Source: Rhizobium etli CFN 42 (GTDB lineage Bacteria > Pseudomonadota > Alphaproteobacteria > Rhizobiales > Rhizobiaceae). Taken from it: a DNA stretch of 64,000 nt. Positions 43,886-52,902 of the stretch are shown here, piece by piece; within the stretch, counting starts at the first letter, position 1; every line of letters starts with the position of its first letter. The stretch lies in the NCBI RefSeq assembly GCF_000092045.1, contig NC_007761.1, positions 3,227,001-3,291,000 on the forward strand. The letters are read 5' to 3'. Below the pieces are notes generated by a model, which was not told where the DNA came from, searched no databases, and saw only the letters and a list, made by a program, of their open reading frames with translations. Both the position numbers and the translations under genes were made by a program.

Positions 43886-44662
43886 ATGAGCAGATCAGTC
43901 GTCGTCACCGGTTCCACCAGCGGCATCGGCCTCGCGATCGCCACCGCCTTCGCCGAAACCGGCGACAACATCGTCATCAATGGTTTCGGAAACGCCGATG
44001 AAATCAAGGCGATCGTCGCGCGGCTTGAATCAGTGTCGAAGGCCCGGGCGATCTACCACCCGGCCGATATGACGAAGCCGGCGGAGATTGCCGATCTGAT
44101 CGAAACGGCGGCAAAGACTTTCGGCAGCGTCGATGTGCTGGTCAACAATGCCGGCATTCAGCATGTCGAGAAGATTGAGGATTTCCCGATCGAGAAATGG
44201 GACCAGATCATCGCCATCAATCTGTCGAGCTCCTTTCACACCATGCGCGCCGCCATTCCGCTGATGAAGGCGAAGAAGCGCGGCCGCATCATCAACATCG
44301 CCTCCGCCCATGGCCTCGTCGCCTCGCCCTTCAAATCCGCCTATGTTGCGGCAAAACATGGTATATTGGGCCTGACGAAGACGGCAGCCCTGGAACTTGC
44401 CGAATTCGGCGTGACGGTCAACGCCATCTGCCCCGGCTACGTGCTGACGCCGCTCGTCGAGAAGCAGATACCGGATACCGCCAGGGCCCGCGGCATGACC
44501 GAGGAACAGGTGAAGAGCGAGGTCATCCTCAAGGCGCAGCCCACGCGTGAATTCGTCAAGGCCGGGGAAATCGGCGCGCTGTCGCTCTACCTCGCCAGCG
44601 AAGCCGCCCGGCAGGTGACCGGAACGCACATCTCGATTGACGGTGGCTGGACGGCAGCCTAA
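43886..44662 (+). CDS. bdhA: D-3-hydroxybutyrate dehydrogenase
   Basis: Oxidises D-3-hydroxybutyrate to acetoacetate with NAD, the step after PHB depolymerisation. The 258 residues match S. meliloti BdhA in length. SDR motifs: TGSTSGIG at 8-15, NNAG at 87-90, catalytic Ser140, Tyr153 and Lys157 (YVAAK). Start at 43886 with AGGAGAG 6-7 bases upstream. xdhA begins 28 bases later; bdhA-xdhA-xdhB is a known operon arrangement in sinorhizobia, so it should be cotranscribed with the xanthine dehydrogenase genes. Confidence 0.94.
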   Translation: MSRSVVVTGSTSGIGLAIATAFAETGDNIVINGFGNADEIKAIVARLESVSKARAIYHPADMTKPAEIADLIETAAKTFGSVDVLVNNAGIQHVEKIEDFPIEKWDQIIAINLSSSFHTMRAAIPLMKAKKRGRIINIASAHGLVASPFKSAYVAAKHGILGLTKTAALELAEFGVTVNAICPGYVLTPLVEKQIPDTARARGMTEEQVKSEVILKAQPTREFVKAGEIGALSLYLASEAARQVTGTHISIDGGWTAA

Positions 44663-44690
44663 CCATTTGGAAAAAACAACCGGGAATATC

Positions 44691-46157
44691 ATGAACGACA
44701 GCATCCGCTTCATCCTGAATGGCGAGGACATTGCGCTTACCGATGTCGGGCCAACCGAGACGCTTCTTGATTTTCTCAGGTTGAAGCGGCGCCTGACCGG
44801 CACCAAGGAAGGATGCGCGGAAGGCGATTGCGGTGCCTGCACCGTGCTCGTCGGGCGGCTCGCCGACGGCAAGCTCGCTTATGAATCCGTCAATGCCTGC
44901 ATTCGTTTCCTGGGCTCACTGCACGCGACCCATGTGGTGACGGTCGAGCATCTGGCCGGCCGGGACGGCGCCCTGCATCCGGTGCAGCAGGCGCTTGTCG
45001 ACTGTCACGGTTCGCAATGCGGTTTCTGCACCCCGGGCTTCGTCATGTCGCTCTATGGTCTGTGGCTGACGAAAGAAAAACCCGGCCGCCGCGAGATCGA
45101 AAAGGCACTACAGGGCAATCTCTGTCGCTGCACCGGTTACGAGCCGATCGTCAAGGCCGCCGAGCAGGTGAGCCTGATGCGGCCGAGCGCGCTATTCGAC
45201 CCGCTGGAGCGGACGCGCTCGGAAATCATCGCGCGGCTCTGGGCTATGCAGGCAAGCGGCACCATCCGCATTGCCAAGGGCGAAGACCGGTTGATTGTGC
45301 CTGCTTCGGTCCAGGCACTTGCCGAGGTTCTCTCACAGGAGCCGGACGCGATCGTCATTGCCGGCTCGACCGATGTCGGCCTCTGGGTGACGAAGCAGAT
45401 GAGGCGGCTGAGCCCTGTCGTCTTCATCAATCACTTGAGCGAGTTGCAGTCGGTCACGGAGAGCGAGGACGGCATCACCATCGGCGCCGGCGTCAGCTAT
45501 ACCGGCGCCTTCGCGGCGATTTCCAAAAAGATTCCGGCGCTCGGGCGGCTGATCGACCGCATCGCCGGCGAGCAGGTACGCAACATGGGCACGATCGGCG
45601 GCAATATCGCCAACGGCTCGCCGATCGGCGACAGTCCGCCACCCTTGATCGCGCTCGGGGCGACGTTGACGCTGCGCTCCCTTGAAGGCCAGCGCAAAAT
45701 GCCGCTCGAGGATTTCTTTATCGCCTATGGCAAGCAGGACCGCAGGCCAGGCGAGTTCGTCGAAAGCGTCTTCGTGCCCTACCCCAAGGCAACCAGCCGC
45801 TTTGCCGCCTACAAGATCACAAAGCGCCGCGACGAGGACATCACCGCCGTGCTCGGCGCCTTCCTGCTGACCCTCGACGACGCGGAGATCGTCACCGACA
45901 TCCGCATCGCCTACGGCGGCATGGCGGCAACGCCGAAACGCGCCCGGACGGTGGAGGCCGAACTGATCGGCAGGCCGTGGACGGAAGCAACGATCCAAGC
46001 GGCCCGCCCAGCCTTCGACGCCGATTTCCAGCCGCTCACCGACTGGCGCGCCACGGCGGAATATCGCCAGCTGACGGCGAAGAATTTGTTGACGCGATTC
46101 TATCTGGAAACGGTGGGCGCGCCGGCTGAGCTGAAGCGGTTCGAGGAGGTGGCGTGA
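44691..46157 (+). CDS. xdhA: Xanthine dehydrogenase, Fe-S/FAD subunit
   Basis: Small subunit of the hydroxylase that converts hypoxanthine and xanthine to urate. 488 residues. The N-terminal plant-type [2Fe-2S] has Cys42, Cys47, Cys50 and Cys70; the second cluster has Cys110, Cys113, Cys145 and Cys147 (CGFCTPG and CRCTGY). The FAD domain follows from about 200, with AGSTDVGLWVTK and GTIGGNIANGSPIGD. Start ATG at 44691; the frame to 44637 overlaps bdhA and is rejected. A family B repeat separates it from xdhB. Confidence 0.95.
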   Translation: MNDSIRFILNGEDIALTDVGPTETLLDFLRLKRRLTGTKEGCAEGDCGACTVLVGRLADGKLAYESVNACIRFLGSLHATHVVTVEHLAGRDGALHPVQQALVDCHGSQCGFCTPGFVMSLYGLWLTKEKPGRREIEKALQGNLCRCTGYEPIVKAAEQVSLMRPSALFDPLERTRSEIIARLWAMQASGTIRIAKGEDRLIVPASVQALAEVLSQEPDAIVIAGSTDVGLWVTKQMRRLSPVVFINHLSELQSVTESEDGITIGAGVSYTGAFAAISKKIPALGRLIDRIAGEQVRNMGTIGGNIANGSPIGDSPPPLIALGATLTLRSLEGQRKMPLEDFFIAYGKQDRRPGEFVESVFVPYPKATSRFAAYKITKRRDEDITAVLGAFLLTLDDAEIVTDIRIAYGGMAATPKRARTVEAELIGRPWTEATIQAARPAFDADFQPLTDWRATAEYRQLTAKNLLTRFYLETVGAPAELKRFEEVA

Positions 46158-46186
46158 TGAAGACGGTTCATGTTTGCGCAAACCAC

Positions 46187-46300
46187 CCCCCTCATCCGGC
46201 TGCCGCCACCTTCTCCCCGCTGGGGAGAAGGGAGTGCCGTGCCGTCGCCTTTCCCCCTTCTCCCCTCGGGGAGAAGGTGCCCGAAAGGCGGATGAGGGGG
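46187..46300. repeat. RIME-like repeat, family B, copy 2, within the xdh operon
   Basis: 114 bases bounded by CCCCCTCATCCG at 46187-46198 and its exact complement at 46289-46300, with internal CTTCTCCCC-GGGGAGAAG stems. It occupies most of the 181 bases between xdhA and xdhB. The frame of xdhB is open through the repeat for 55 codons upstream of its start, but the AAGGAG before 46339 shows the true start. Confidence 0.75.
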
Positions 46301-46338
46301 CCGCACGCCGCAACATCTCCTCTCGAAGGAGCCATCTA

Positions 46339-48678
46339 ATGGACAAATCCACCTTCGAAGACCCCAAAGTCGTCATTTCAGGCCCCATGCACGGCTCGCT
46401 GCGGCATGATTCAGCGCATAAGCATGTCACCGGAACCGCCGATTACATCGACGATATTCCCGAGCCCTCAGGCCTGCTGCACGGCGCGCTCGGCCTTTCC
46501 GATCGGGCGCATGCCGAAATCCTCAGCATCGATCTTTCCGCGGTCGCCGCCTATCCCGGCGTCGTCTGGGCCTTCACCGGCAAGGACGTGCCCGGCGTCA
46601 ACGACACCAGTTCCAACGGCAGCCATGACGAGCCGCTGCTCGCCGAAACTTTGGTTCAGTTTCATGGTCAGCCGATCTTTGCCGTCATCGCCGAAACGCG
46701 CGACGTCGCCCGCCGCGCCGCGCGGCTGGCGAAGATCGACTATCGCGACCTGCCGCACTGGCACGATATCGACGGCGCGCTCGTCAATGGCAGCTCGCTG
46801 GTCACTACGCCGATGACGCTTCAGCGCGGCGAGCCGGAAACGGAAATGCCGAACGCCGCCATGCGTCTCAAGGGCCGGATGCGCATCGGCGGCCAGGAGC
46901 ATTTCTATCTCGAAGGCCATATCGCCGTGGCAATACCTGGCGAGGATGACGAGGTCACCGTCTGGTCCTCTACCCAGCATCCGAGCGAGATCCAGCATAT
47001 CGTCGGCCATGTGCTCGATATCCCCTCCAACGCGGTGACCGTCAACGTGCGCCGCATGGGTGGCGGCTTCGGCGGCAAGGAAACGCAGGGCAACCAGTTC
47101 GCAGCCCTTGCGGCGATCGCCGCCAAGAAGCTCGGCCGCGCCGTAAAGTTCCGTCCCGACCGCGACGAGGATATGATCGCCACCGGCAAGCGCCACGATT
47201 TCCTCGTCGATTACGAGGTCGGCTTCGATGCCGAGGGCCGCATCCACGCGGTCGACGCAACTTACGCGGCGCGCTGCGGCTTCTCCTCGGATCTCTCGGG
47301 CCCGGTCACCGACCGCGCCCTCTTCCATGCCGATTCCAGCTATTTCTATCCGCATGTGCATCTGCAGTCGAAACCGCTGAAAACACACACCGTCTCCAAC
47401 ACCGCCTTCCGCGGTTTCGGCGGGCCGCAGGGCATGCTGGGTGCCGAGCGCATCATCGAGGAGATCGCCTATGCCCTCGGCAAGGATCCGCTCGATATCC
47501 GTAAGCTGAATTTCTACGGCCAACCGGGCTCCGGACGGACGCTGACGCCCTACCATCAGGAGGTCGAGGACAACATCATCGCCCGTATCGTCGAGGACCT
47601 GGAGGAAACGGCCGACTACCGGGCGCGGCGCAACGCCATCATCGCCTTCAATCGCGACAGCCGCTATATCAGAAAAGGCATCGCCCTGACGCCGGTCAAA
47701 TTCGGCATCTCCTTCACCATGACCGCCTTCAATCAGGCCGGCGCCCTCGTCCATATCTATCAGGACGGTTCGATCCACCTCAACCACGGCGGCACCGAAA
47801 TGGGCCAGGGTCTCTATACCAAGGTGGCGCAGGTGCTGGCAGACAGTTTCCAGGTCGATATCGACCGGGTGAAGATCACCGCGACGACGACTGCCAAGGT
47901 GCCGAACACCTCGGCTACCGCCGCCTCTTCCGGCTCGGATCTGAACGGCATGGCCGCCTTTGATGCCGCCCGCCAGATCAAGGAACGCATGGTCGCCTTC
48001 GCCGCCGAGAAGTGGGAGGTGGCGCCCCCCGACGTCGTCTTCCTGCCGAACCGCGTGCGCGTCGGCGATATGGAGATCCCCTTCCCCGACTTCATCAAGC
48101 AGGCCTATCTCGCCCGCGTCCAGCTTTCCGCCGCCGGCTTCTACAAGACGCCGAAGATACACTGGGACCGCAAGGCCGGCCGCGGCACCCCCTTCTATTA
48201 TTTCGCCTATGGCGCCGCCTGCAGCGAAGTCTCGATCGACACGCTCACCGGCGAATATCTGATCGACCGCACCGACATCCTCCACGATGTCGGCCGCTCG
48301 CTGAACCCCGCGATTGACCTCGGCCAGATCGAAGGGGCCTTCGTGCAAGGCTTGGGCTGGCTGACGACGGAAGAGCTTTGGTGGGACGACAAGGGCCGGC
48401 TGCGCACCCATGCGCCGTCAACCTACAAGATCCCGCTCGCCTCCGACCGGCCGAAAATCTTCAACGTGCGGCTGGCCGAATGGTCGGAGAATTCCGAAGC
48501 CACGATCGGCCGCTCCAAGGCGGTTGGCGAACCGCCCTTCATGCTGGCGATCTCGGTGCTGGAAGCCCTGTCGATGGCGGTCGCCAGCGTCAAGGATTAC
48601 AAGGTTTGCCCCAGATTGGACGCGCCGGCGACGCCGGAACGGGTGTTGATGGCGGTGGAGCGGATGAAGCGGGTGTAG
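46339..48678 (+). CDS. xdhB: Xanthine dehydrogenase, molybdopterin subunit
   Basis: Large catalytic subunit, 779 residues, binding the Mo cofactor. Motifs: GSLRHDSAHKHVTGTADYIDD near the N-terminus, GQEHFYLEGHIA (Gln-Glu-His region), MGGGFGGKE, NTAFRGFGGPQGM with the substrate Arg, and GEPPFMLAISVLEAL with the catalytic Glu near the C-terminus (the GEPP motif). The ATG at 46339 has AAGGAG 7 bases upstream. A family B repeat lies directly before it and a family A repeat directly after it, so both operon gaps carry elements. Confidence 0.95.
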   Translation: MDKSTFEDPKVVISGPMHGSLRHDSAHKHVTGTADYIDDIPEPSGLLHGALGLSDRAHAEILSIDLSAVAAYPGVVWAFTGKDVPGVNDTSSNGSHDEPLLAETLVQFHGQPIFAVIAETRDVARRAARLAKIDYRDLPHWHDIDGALVNGSSLVTTPMTLQRGEPETEMPNAAMRLKGRMRIGGQEHFYLEGHIAVAIPGEDDEVTVWSSTQHPSEIQHIVGHVLDIPSNAVTVNVRRMGGGFGGKETQGNQFAALAAIAAKKLGRAVKFRPDRDEDMIATGKRHDFLVDYEVGFDAEGRIHAVDATYAARCGFSSDLSGPVTDRALFHADSSYFYPHVHLQSKPLKTHTVSNTAFRGFGGPQGMLGAERIIEEIAYALGKDPLDIRKLNFYGQPGSGRTLTPYHQEVEDNIIARIVEDLEETADYRARRNAIIAFNRDSRYIRKGIALTPVKFGISFTMTAFNQAGALVHIYQDGSIHLNHGGTEMGQGLYTKVAQVLADSFQVDIDRVKITATTTAKVPNTSATAASSGSDLNGMAAFDAARQIKERMVAFAAEKWEVAPPDVVFLPNRVRVGDMEIPFPDFIKQAYLARVQLSAAGFYKTPKIHWDRKAGRGTPFYYFAYGAACSEVSIDTLTGEYLIDRTDILHDVGRSLNPAIDLGQIEGAFVQGLGWLTTEELWWDDKGRLRTHAPSTYKIPLASDRPKIFNVRLAEWSENSEATIGRSKAVGEPPFMLAISVLEALSMAVASVKDYKVCPRLDAPATPERVLMAVERMKRV

Positions 48679-48735
48679 GATGGGAAGGCGTCCGGCTGGC
48701 TTGTTGCTCGAGCGGAACCGGCAGAGCGGGCGGCG

Positions 48736-48929
48736 CCCCCCTTTGTCCTGCCGGACATCTCCCCCACAAGGGGGGAGATCAGCAAGGCGACGGCCCTGTG
48801 CCCATATTGCCCTGGCATCGGATTATCAAAACCCGGTTTTAGGCCGTCGTTTCCCCGTCTTGGGAAGCCCGCGCCTCATGCCGATCTCCCCCCTTGTGGG
48901 GGAGATGTCCGGCAGGACAGAGGGGGGTG
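48736..48929. repeat. RIME-like repeat, family A, copy 2, within the xdh operon
   Basis: About 194 bases bounded by inverted arms 48736-48780 and 48881-48929 with the same core as the copy at 27630-27812 (TGTCCTGCCGGACATCTCC and CTCCCC-CTTGTGG-GGGAG). The interior (about 100 bases) is unrelated to that of copy 1. It fills the 282-base gap between xdhB and xdhC; its right end is 31 bases from the xdhC start. Confidence 0.75.
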
Positions 48930-48960
48930 AGACACGCGCGAGCGCGTCTGCCATTCTCCC

Positions 48961-49773
48961 ATGACCGACCTCCCCACCTTCCTCACCGCCCACCCCTACA
49001 ACATCCTCGTCGACATCACCGGCACGCAAGGCTCCACCCCGCGCGAGGCCGGGGCCTTCATGCTCGTCTCTCAAACCGCGCTCTGGGGCACGATCGGCGG
49101 CGGGCAGTTTGAATTCATGGCAATCGCGAATGCGCGGCAGATGCTCGCAGGAACCGGCGGCGCACCCACTATGGACATCCCGCTCGGCCCTGAGATCGGC
49201 CAGTGCTGCGGTGGGCGTACACAGTTACGGTTCCGCCAACTGACGCCGACGTTGAAAGACGAGCTCGAAGCGAGACTTGCCGGCGAGATCGAGCGCCTCC
49301 CCGAGGTGCTTCTCTTCGGCGCCGGCCATGTCGGCCGCGCGCTGGCGGCCGCTCTTGCGCCGCTGCCGCTGTCGGTCACCGTCGTTGAAACCAGGCAGGA
49401 AGAGCTCGCCAATCTGCCGGCTCCGACGAAAACCCGGCTGGTGCCGATGCCGGAGGCGCTGGTAAAGGATATACAGGCCGGCGGCGCAGCCGTCATCTTG
49501 ACGCACGACCACGCGCTGGACTTTCTCATCGCCCGTGAAGCGCTGGCAAGAGAGGATCTCGCCTATATCGGCATGATCGGTTCAGCGACCAAATGCGCCA
49601 CCTTGGCAAGCTGGCTTTCCCGCGAAGGCGGCGAACGGCGCTGGATGGAGCGATTGACGCTGCCAATCGGCGGCTCGGCGGTCAAGGACAAACGCCCCGA
49701 AGTGATCGCCGCAATGACCGCCGCCGAAATCCTGACAGCGCTGGCGGCCTATCGCTTACAGGCGTCCTCGTAA
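48961..49773 (+). CDS. xdhC: Xanthine dehydrogenase accessory protein
   Basis: Binds and sulfurates the molybdenum cofactor and inserts it into XdhB. 270 residues. N-terminal XdhC region with GSTPREAGAFMLV and GTIGGGQFEFMAI, GQCCGGR with paired Cys, and a C-terminal Rossmann-like domain with LLFGAGHVGRALAAAL and THDHALDFLI. The ATG at 48961 has no recognisable ribosome site: the family A repeat ends 31 bases before it, so expression may depend on an unusual initiation or be low. Confidence 0.92.
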   Translation: MTDLPTFLTAHPYNILVDITGTQGSTPREAGAFMLVSQTALWGTIGGGQFEFMAIANARQMLAGTGGAPTMDIPLGPEIGQCCGGRTQLRFRQLTPTLKDELEARLAGEIERLPEVLLFGAGHVGRALAAALAPLPLSVTVVETRQEELANLPAPTKTRLVPMPEALVKDIQAGGAAVILTHDHALDFLIAREALAREDLAYIGMIGSATKCATLASWLSREGGERRWMERLTLPIGGSAVKDKRPEVIAAMTAAEILTALAAYRLQASS

Positions 49774-50044
49774 AACGGATCGCGTCCATCGAGAAAACCA
49801 AGATCGCGTTTGACCCGATCAGGCTCAGCATCGAGATCGAGGCGGGGCAGCCGGCCGAAGCGGCCGACCAGCAGCCCGGCAAGACGTTTGAATACACCAA
49901 TGTTCGGCTGCGAGCGCTTCTCGTCGATAGCAAAGCAATCCATGACATCACCTCGTCAGATTGATGGTATGAGTTGCAGTCTGCCGCTAAAAATGCTGCA
50001 ATTCCAATCGAACGATTGTCTGCGTGCATCAAGAGAAGTTATCC

Positions 50045-50941
50045 ATGAAACTCTCGAAACAATTTCCGCTGAATGCGCTGCGCGTCTTCGAAGCCGCCGC
50101 CCGGCTCGGCAGCTTCACCAAGGCAGGTGACGAGCTCGGCATGACGCAGACGGCCGTCAGCTATCAGATCAAGCTCTTGGAGGAGAATGTCGGCGAGCCG
50201 CTCTTCCTGCGCCGCCCGCGGCAGATTGCGCTGACCGAGACCGGGGTACGGCTGGCGCCGAAGGTGACCGAAGCCTTCGCCATGCTGCATGATGCGATGT
50301 CGACGGCGCGCGACAGCGTCGAAGGCACGCTCGCCATCAGCTCGACCCATACTTTCGCGTCGAAATGGCTAGCGCCGCGCCTAGGCTCCTTCCATTTGAA
50401 GCATCCGGCGATTGCGGTTCGGTTTCAGGCGACGTCCGACATCATCGACTTTGCCCGCGAGCAGATCGACGTCGGCATCCGCTGGGGCGACGGCAACTGG
50501 CCGGGGCTGACGCTGCACCGATTGATGGGCCTGGAATTCACGCCGATGCTGAGCCCGAAACTGGCGGAATCGGTGGGCGGCATCAAGGAGCCGCGCGATC
50601 TGCTGAAATTCGATCTCTTCGACGCCGGCGACATCTGGTGGAAACAATGGTTCGAGGCTGCCGGCGTCACCGATCCGGACCTCGATCGGCGCCCGCGCAA
50701 CCAGCTGGGCTCGCAGGCGATGGAAGCCGATGCGGCGATGGCTGGCCATGGCGTCGCTATCCTCCACCCCGCCTTCTATGAGGCGGAGATCGCCCTCGGC
50801 CGGCTCTATCAGCCTTTCGAACTGACCCGCAGCGACGGCAAGGCCTACTGGCTCGCCTACCCCGAAAATCGCCGCAACGTGCCGAAGATCAAGGCGTTCC
50901 GCAATTGGATCCTGGAGGAGATGAAAGCCGCCGGAAACTAA
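50045..50941 (+). CDS. LysR-family transcriptional regulator
   Basis: A 298-residue LTTR of the GcvA-like branch. The N-terminal helix-turn-helix reads FPLNALRVFEAAARLGSFTKAGDELGMTQTAVSYQIKLLE (split here as ARLGSFTKAGDELG and TQTAVSYQIK). The C-terminal effector domain spans about 93-295. The start at ATG 50045 has AGAGAAG upstream; a GTG at 50024 is also possible. It lies between xdhC and puuD on the same strand and so probably regulates the purine-degradation genes; that is inference from position only. Confidence 0.9.
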   Translation: MKLSKQFPLNALRVFEAAARLGSFTKAGDELGMTQTAVSYQIKLLEENVGEPLFLRRPRQIALTETGVRLAPKVTEAFAMLHDAMSTARDSVEGTLAISSTHTFASKWLAPRLGSFHLKHPAIAVRFQATSDIIDFAREQIDVGIRWGDGNWPGLTLHRLMGLEFTPMLSPKLAESVGGIKEPRDLLKFDLFDAGDIWWKQWFEAAGVTDPDLDRRPRNQLGSQAMEADAAMAGHGVAILHPAFYEAEIALGRLYQPFELTRSDGKAYWLAYPENRRNVPKIKAFRNWILEEMKAAGN

Positions 50942-50995
50942 TCCGGCAACACATCAGGGCCAGTCACGCCGAACCGCACTTTGCTACGGTCGACT

Positions 50996-51328
50996 TCAAA
51001 ATCCCATTTCCGGCGCGTAGAAGCAGCGCGGCGTGTTCTCGTTGGGGAACAGACAGAGGTGATAATCACCGTCGCCGGACTGCATCGCCTTCGTCATCGG
51101 CAGCAGAAAGACGTGAGCATGCGTCACCAGCCGGTGGTCGCCGGGCATCAGCGTCACACGATATCCGTTGGGCGTCACCGCCACGCTTTTCGACGGAATC
51201 ATCTGGCAATCGCCATTATGACTGTCGCCATTGCAACAATAGGGGTCATAACTCCACCCCGAAGGTGCGTCGTGAGCCATCGCCAACGATGCGTATGCCA
51301 TCATCACACACGTCAGAATGCTGCGCAT
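50996..51328 (-). CDS. Small exported cysteine-containing protein, 110 aa
   Basis: The ATG at 51328 has GGAGAG 6 bases upstream and gives a signal peptide MRSILTCVMMAYASLAMA cleaved before HDAPSGW. The mature part has five cysteines (CC, DC, LC, RC) and the pattern AHDAPSGW-x-Y-DPYCC, DC-x-MIP, PNGYRV and GDHRLV that I recall from a family of small periplasmic rhizobial proteins of unknown function. The cysteines suggest disulfides or metal binding. The longer frame to 51430 would put the signal peptide inside and is rejected. Confidence 0.72.
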   Translation of the reverse strand: MRSILTCVMMAYASLAMAHDAPSGWSYDPYCCNGDSHNGDCQMIPSKSVAVTPNGYRVTLMPGDHRLVTHAHVFLLPMTKAMQSGDGDYHLCLFPNENTPRCFYAPEMGF

Positions 51329-51663
51329 GGGCATCTCTCCGTCGATGAATGCGCCGCCGATTCCAACGGTTCTTATTATTTCATTCCGGCGGCCTGCAAA
51401 TCTAACTGTATCCGCGCATCCTAGTTTCAAGATCCGCTAATTTTTGCAAATCCAATATGAGACAGTAATAATGCACGGCCTTCTCGGCAGCTTTTAGGCA
51501 CGGAACGACAGATCGGCGATGTGCGTTCCGTTGATCATTCCGTTGCTCTCTTGGGCTGCCGGCTTTACGAAAACCGACAGGCATGTGCGGTTCTTCAATC
51601 TTCTCTTCCCTCCCCGCCAAAATTTTCGCAATGTCACGAGTCGGAGGAAGATAGGGGAACTCG
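51329..51663. other. 335-base intergenic region before puuD
   Basis: Between the divergent small exported protein and puuD. A minus-strand frame reaching into puuD (51402-51728) has no ribosome site or family character and is treated as a shadow. The stretch should hold the promoters for both genes; no repeat or strong hairpin seen. Confidence 0.4.
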
Positions 51664-52902
51664 ATGTATGAATATGCCATAGCATGGGAATGGCTGGCCT
51701 TCGCGGCACGCTGGTTCCATGTCATCACCGCGATCGCCTGGATCGGATCGTCCTTCTATTTCATCGCGCTTGATCTCGGACTGGTGAAACGCCCGCATCT
51801 GCCGCCCGGCGCCTATGGCGAGGAATGGCAGGTCCATGGCGGCGGCTTCTATCACATCCAGAAATATCTGGTGGCGCCCGCGCAAATGCCGGAGCACCTG
51901 ACCTGGTTCAAATACGAAAGCTATTTCACCTGGATCTCCGGCTTTCTCATGCTCTGCATCGTCTATTACGGCGGTGCCGACCTCTTCCTCATCGACCGGC
52001 ATGTGCTCGACATCAGCCCGCCCGTCGCCATCGCGATCTCGCTGGCATCCCTAGCTATTGGCTGGCTCATCTATGACCTGCTCTGCAAGTCGCCGCTTGG
52101 CCGAAACACCTGGGGTCTGACGGCGGTGCTCTATGTCGTGCTCGTCTTCATGGCTTGGGGCTATACACAGCTTTTCACTGGCCGCGCCGCCTTCCTGCAT
52201 CTCGGCGCCTTTACCGCGACGATCATGTCGGCGAACGTCTTCATGATCATCATCCCGAACCAGAAGATCGTCGTCGCCGATCTGATCGCCGGGCGCACGC
52301 CCGATCCGAAATACGGCCAGGTCGCCAAGCAGCGCTCGCTGCACAACAACTACCTGACGCTGCCCGTAATCTTCTTCATGCTGTCGAACCATTATCCGCT
52401 GGCCTTCGGCACGGCGTTCAACTGGGTGATTGCTGCGCTGGTCTTCCTGATGGGCGTCACCATCCGCCACTGGTTCAACACCACCCATGCGAGGAAAGGC
52501 CGCCCGACCTGGACATGGATCGTTACTGCCATCCTCTTCATCCTGATCATGTGGCTTTCAACCGCGCCGAAGCTGTTGACCGGCGAAGGGGAAACGGCGG
52601 CTGTCGCGCCCGCCTTCCAGCAATTCGCCGGCGATCCGCATTTTCCCGCGGTCAAGCAACTGGTCTCGACGCGCTGTTCCATGTGCCATGCCGCCGAGCC
52701 CGTCTATGAAGGCATCGTGCGGCCGCCGAAGGGCGTGACACTCGAAAACGACGCGGAAATTGCCGCCCATGCGCAAGAAATCTATATACAGGCGGGGCGC
52801 AGCCATGCCATGCCGCCCGGCAACGTGACCGATATCACGCCGGATGAACGCAAGCTGCTCGTCGCTTGGTTCGAAAGCGCCGTCGAAGGCAAGAAACGAT
52901 GA
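51664..52902 (+). CDS. puuD: Urate hydroxylase PuuD (membrane urate oxidase)
   Basis: Oxidises urate to 5-hydroxyisourate and passes electrons to the respiratory chain. 412 residues: an N-terminal membrane domain of about eight helices (start EWLAFAARWFHVITAIAWIGSSFYF) and a C-terminal c-type cytochrome domain with the heme motif CSMCH at 338-342. PuuD was first described from Agrobacterium. The stop overlaps the guaD start by ATGA. With xdhABC and guaD it gives a guanine-to-5-hydroxyisourate route; the next enzymes (HIU hydrolase and OHCU decarboxylase) are not in the window. Confidence 0.95.
   Translation: MYEYAIAWEWLAFAARWFHVITAIAWIGSSFYFIALDLGLVKRPHLPPGAYGEEWQVHGGGFYHIQKYLVAPAQMPEHLTWFKYESYFTWISGFLMLCIVYYGGADLFLIDRHVLDISPPVAIAISLASLAIGWLIYDLLCKSPLGRNTWGLTAVLYVVLVFMAWGYTQLFTGRAAFLHLGAFTATIMSANVFMIIIPNQKIVVADLIAGRTPDPKYGQVAKQRSLHNNYLTLPVIFFMLSNHYPLAFGTAFNWVIAALVFLMGVTIRHWFNTTHARKGRPTWTWIVTAILFILIMWLSTAPKLLTGEGETAAVAPAFQQFAGDPHFPAVKQLVSTRCSMCHAAEPVYEGIVRPPKGVTLENDAEIAAHAQEIYIQAGRSHAMPPGNVTDITPDERKLLVAWFESAVEGKKR

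Noticed and set aside
46174..46338. Reading xdhB from 46174 as an N-terminally extended protein
   Set aside because: The extra 55 codons are the family B repeat; a good AAGGAG precedes the ATG at 46339 where family similarity starts.
46468..48411. A 647-codon minus-strand frame opposite xdhB
   Set aside because: Antisense shadow of the molybdopterin subunit with no independent support.
51402..51728. A 108-codon minus-strand frame overlapping the start of puuD
   Set aside because: No ribosome site or family character, and it overlaps the first helix of PuuD on the opposite strand.
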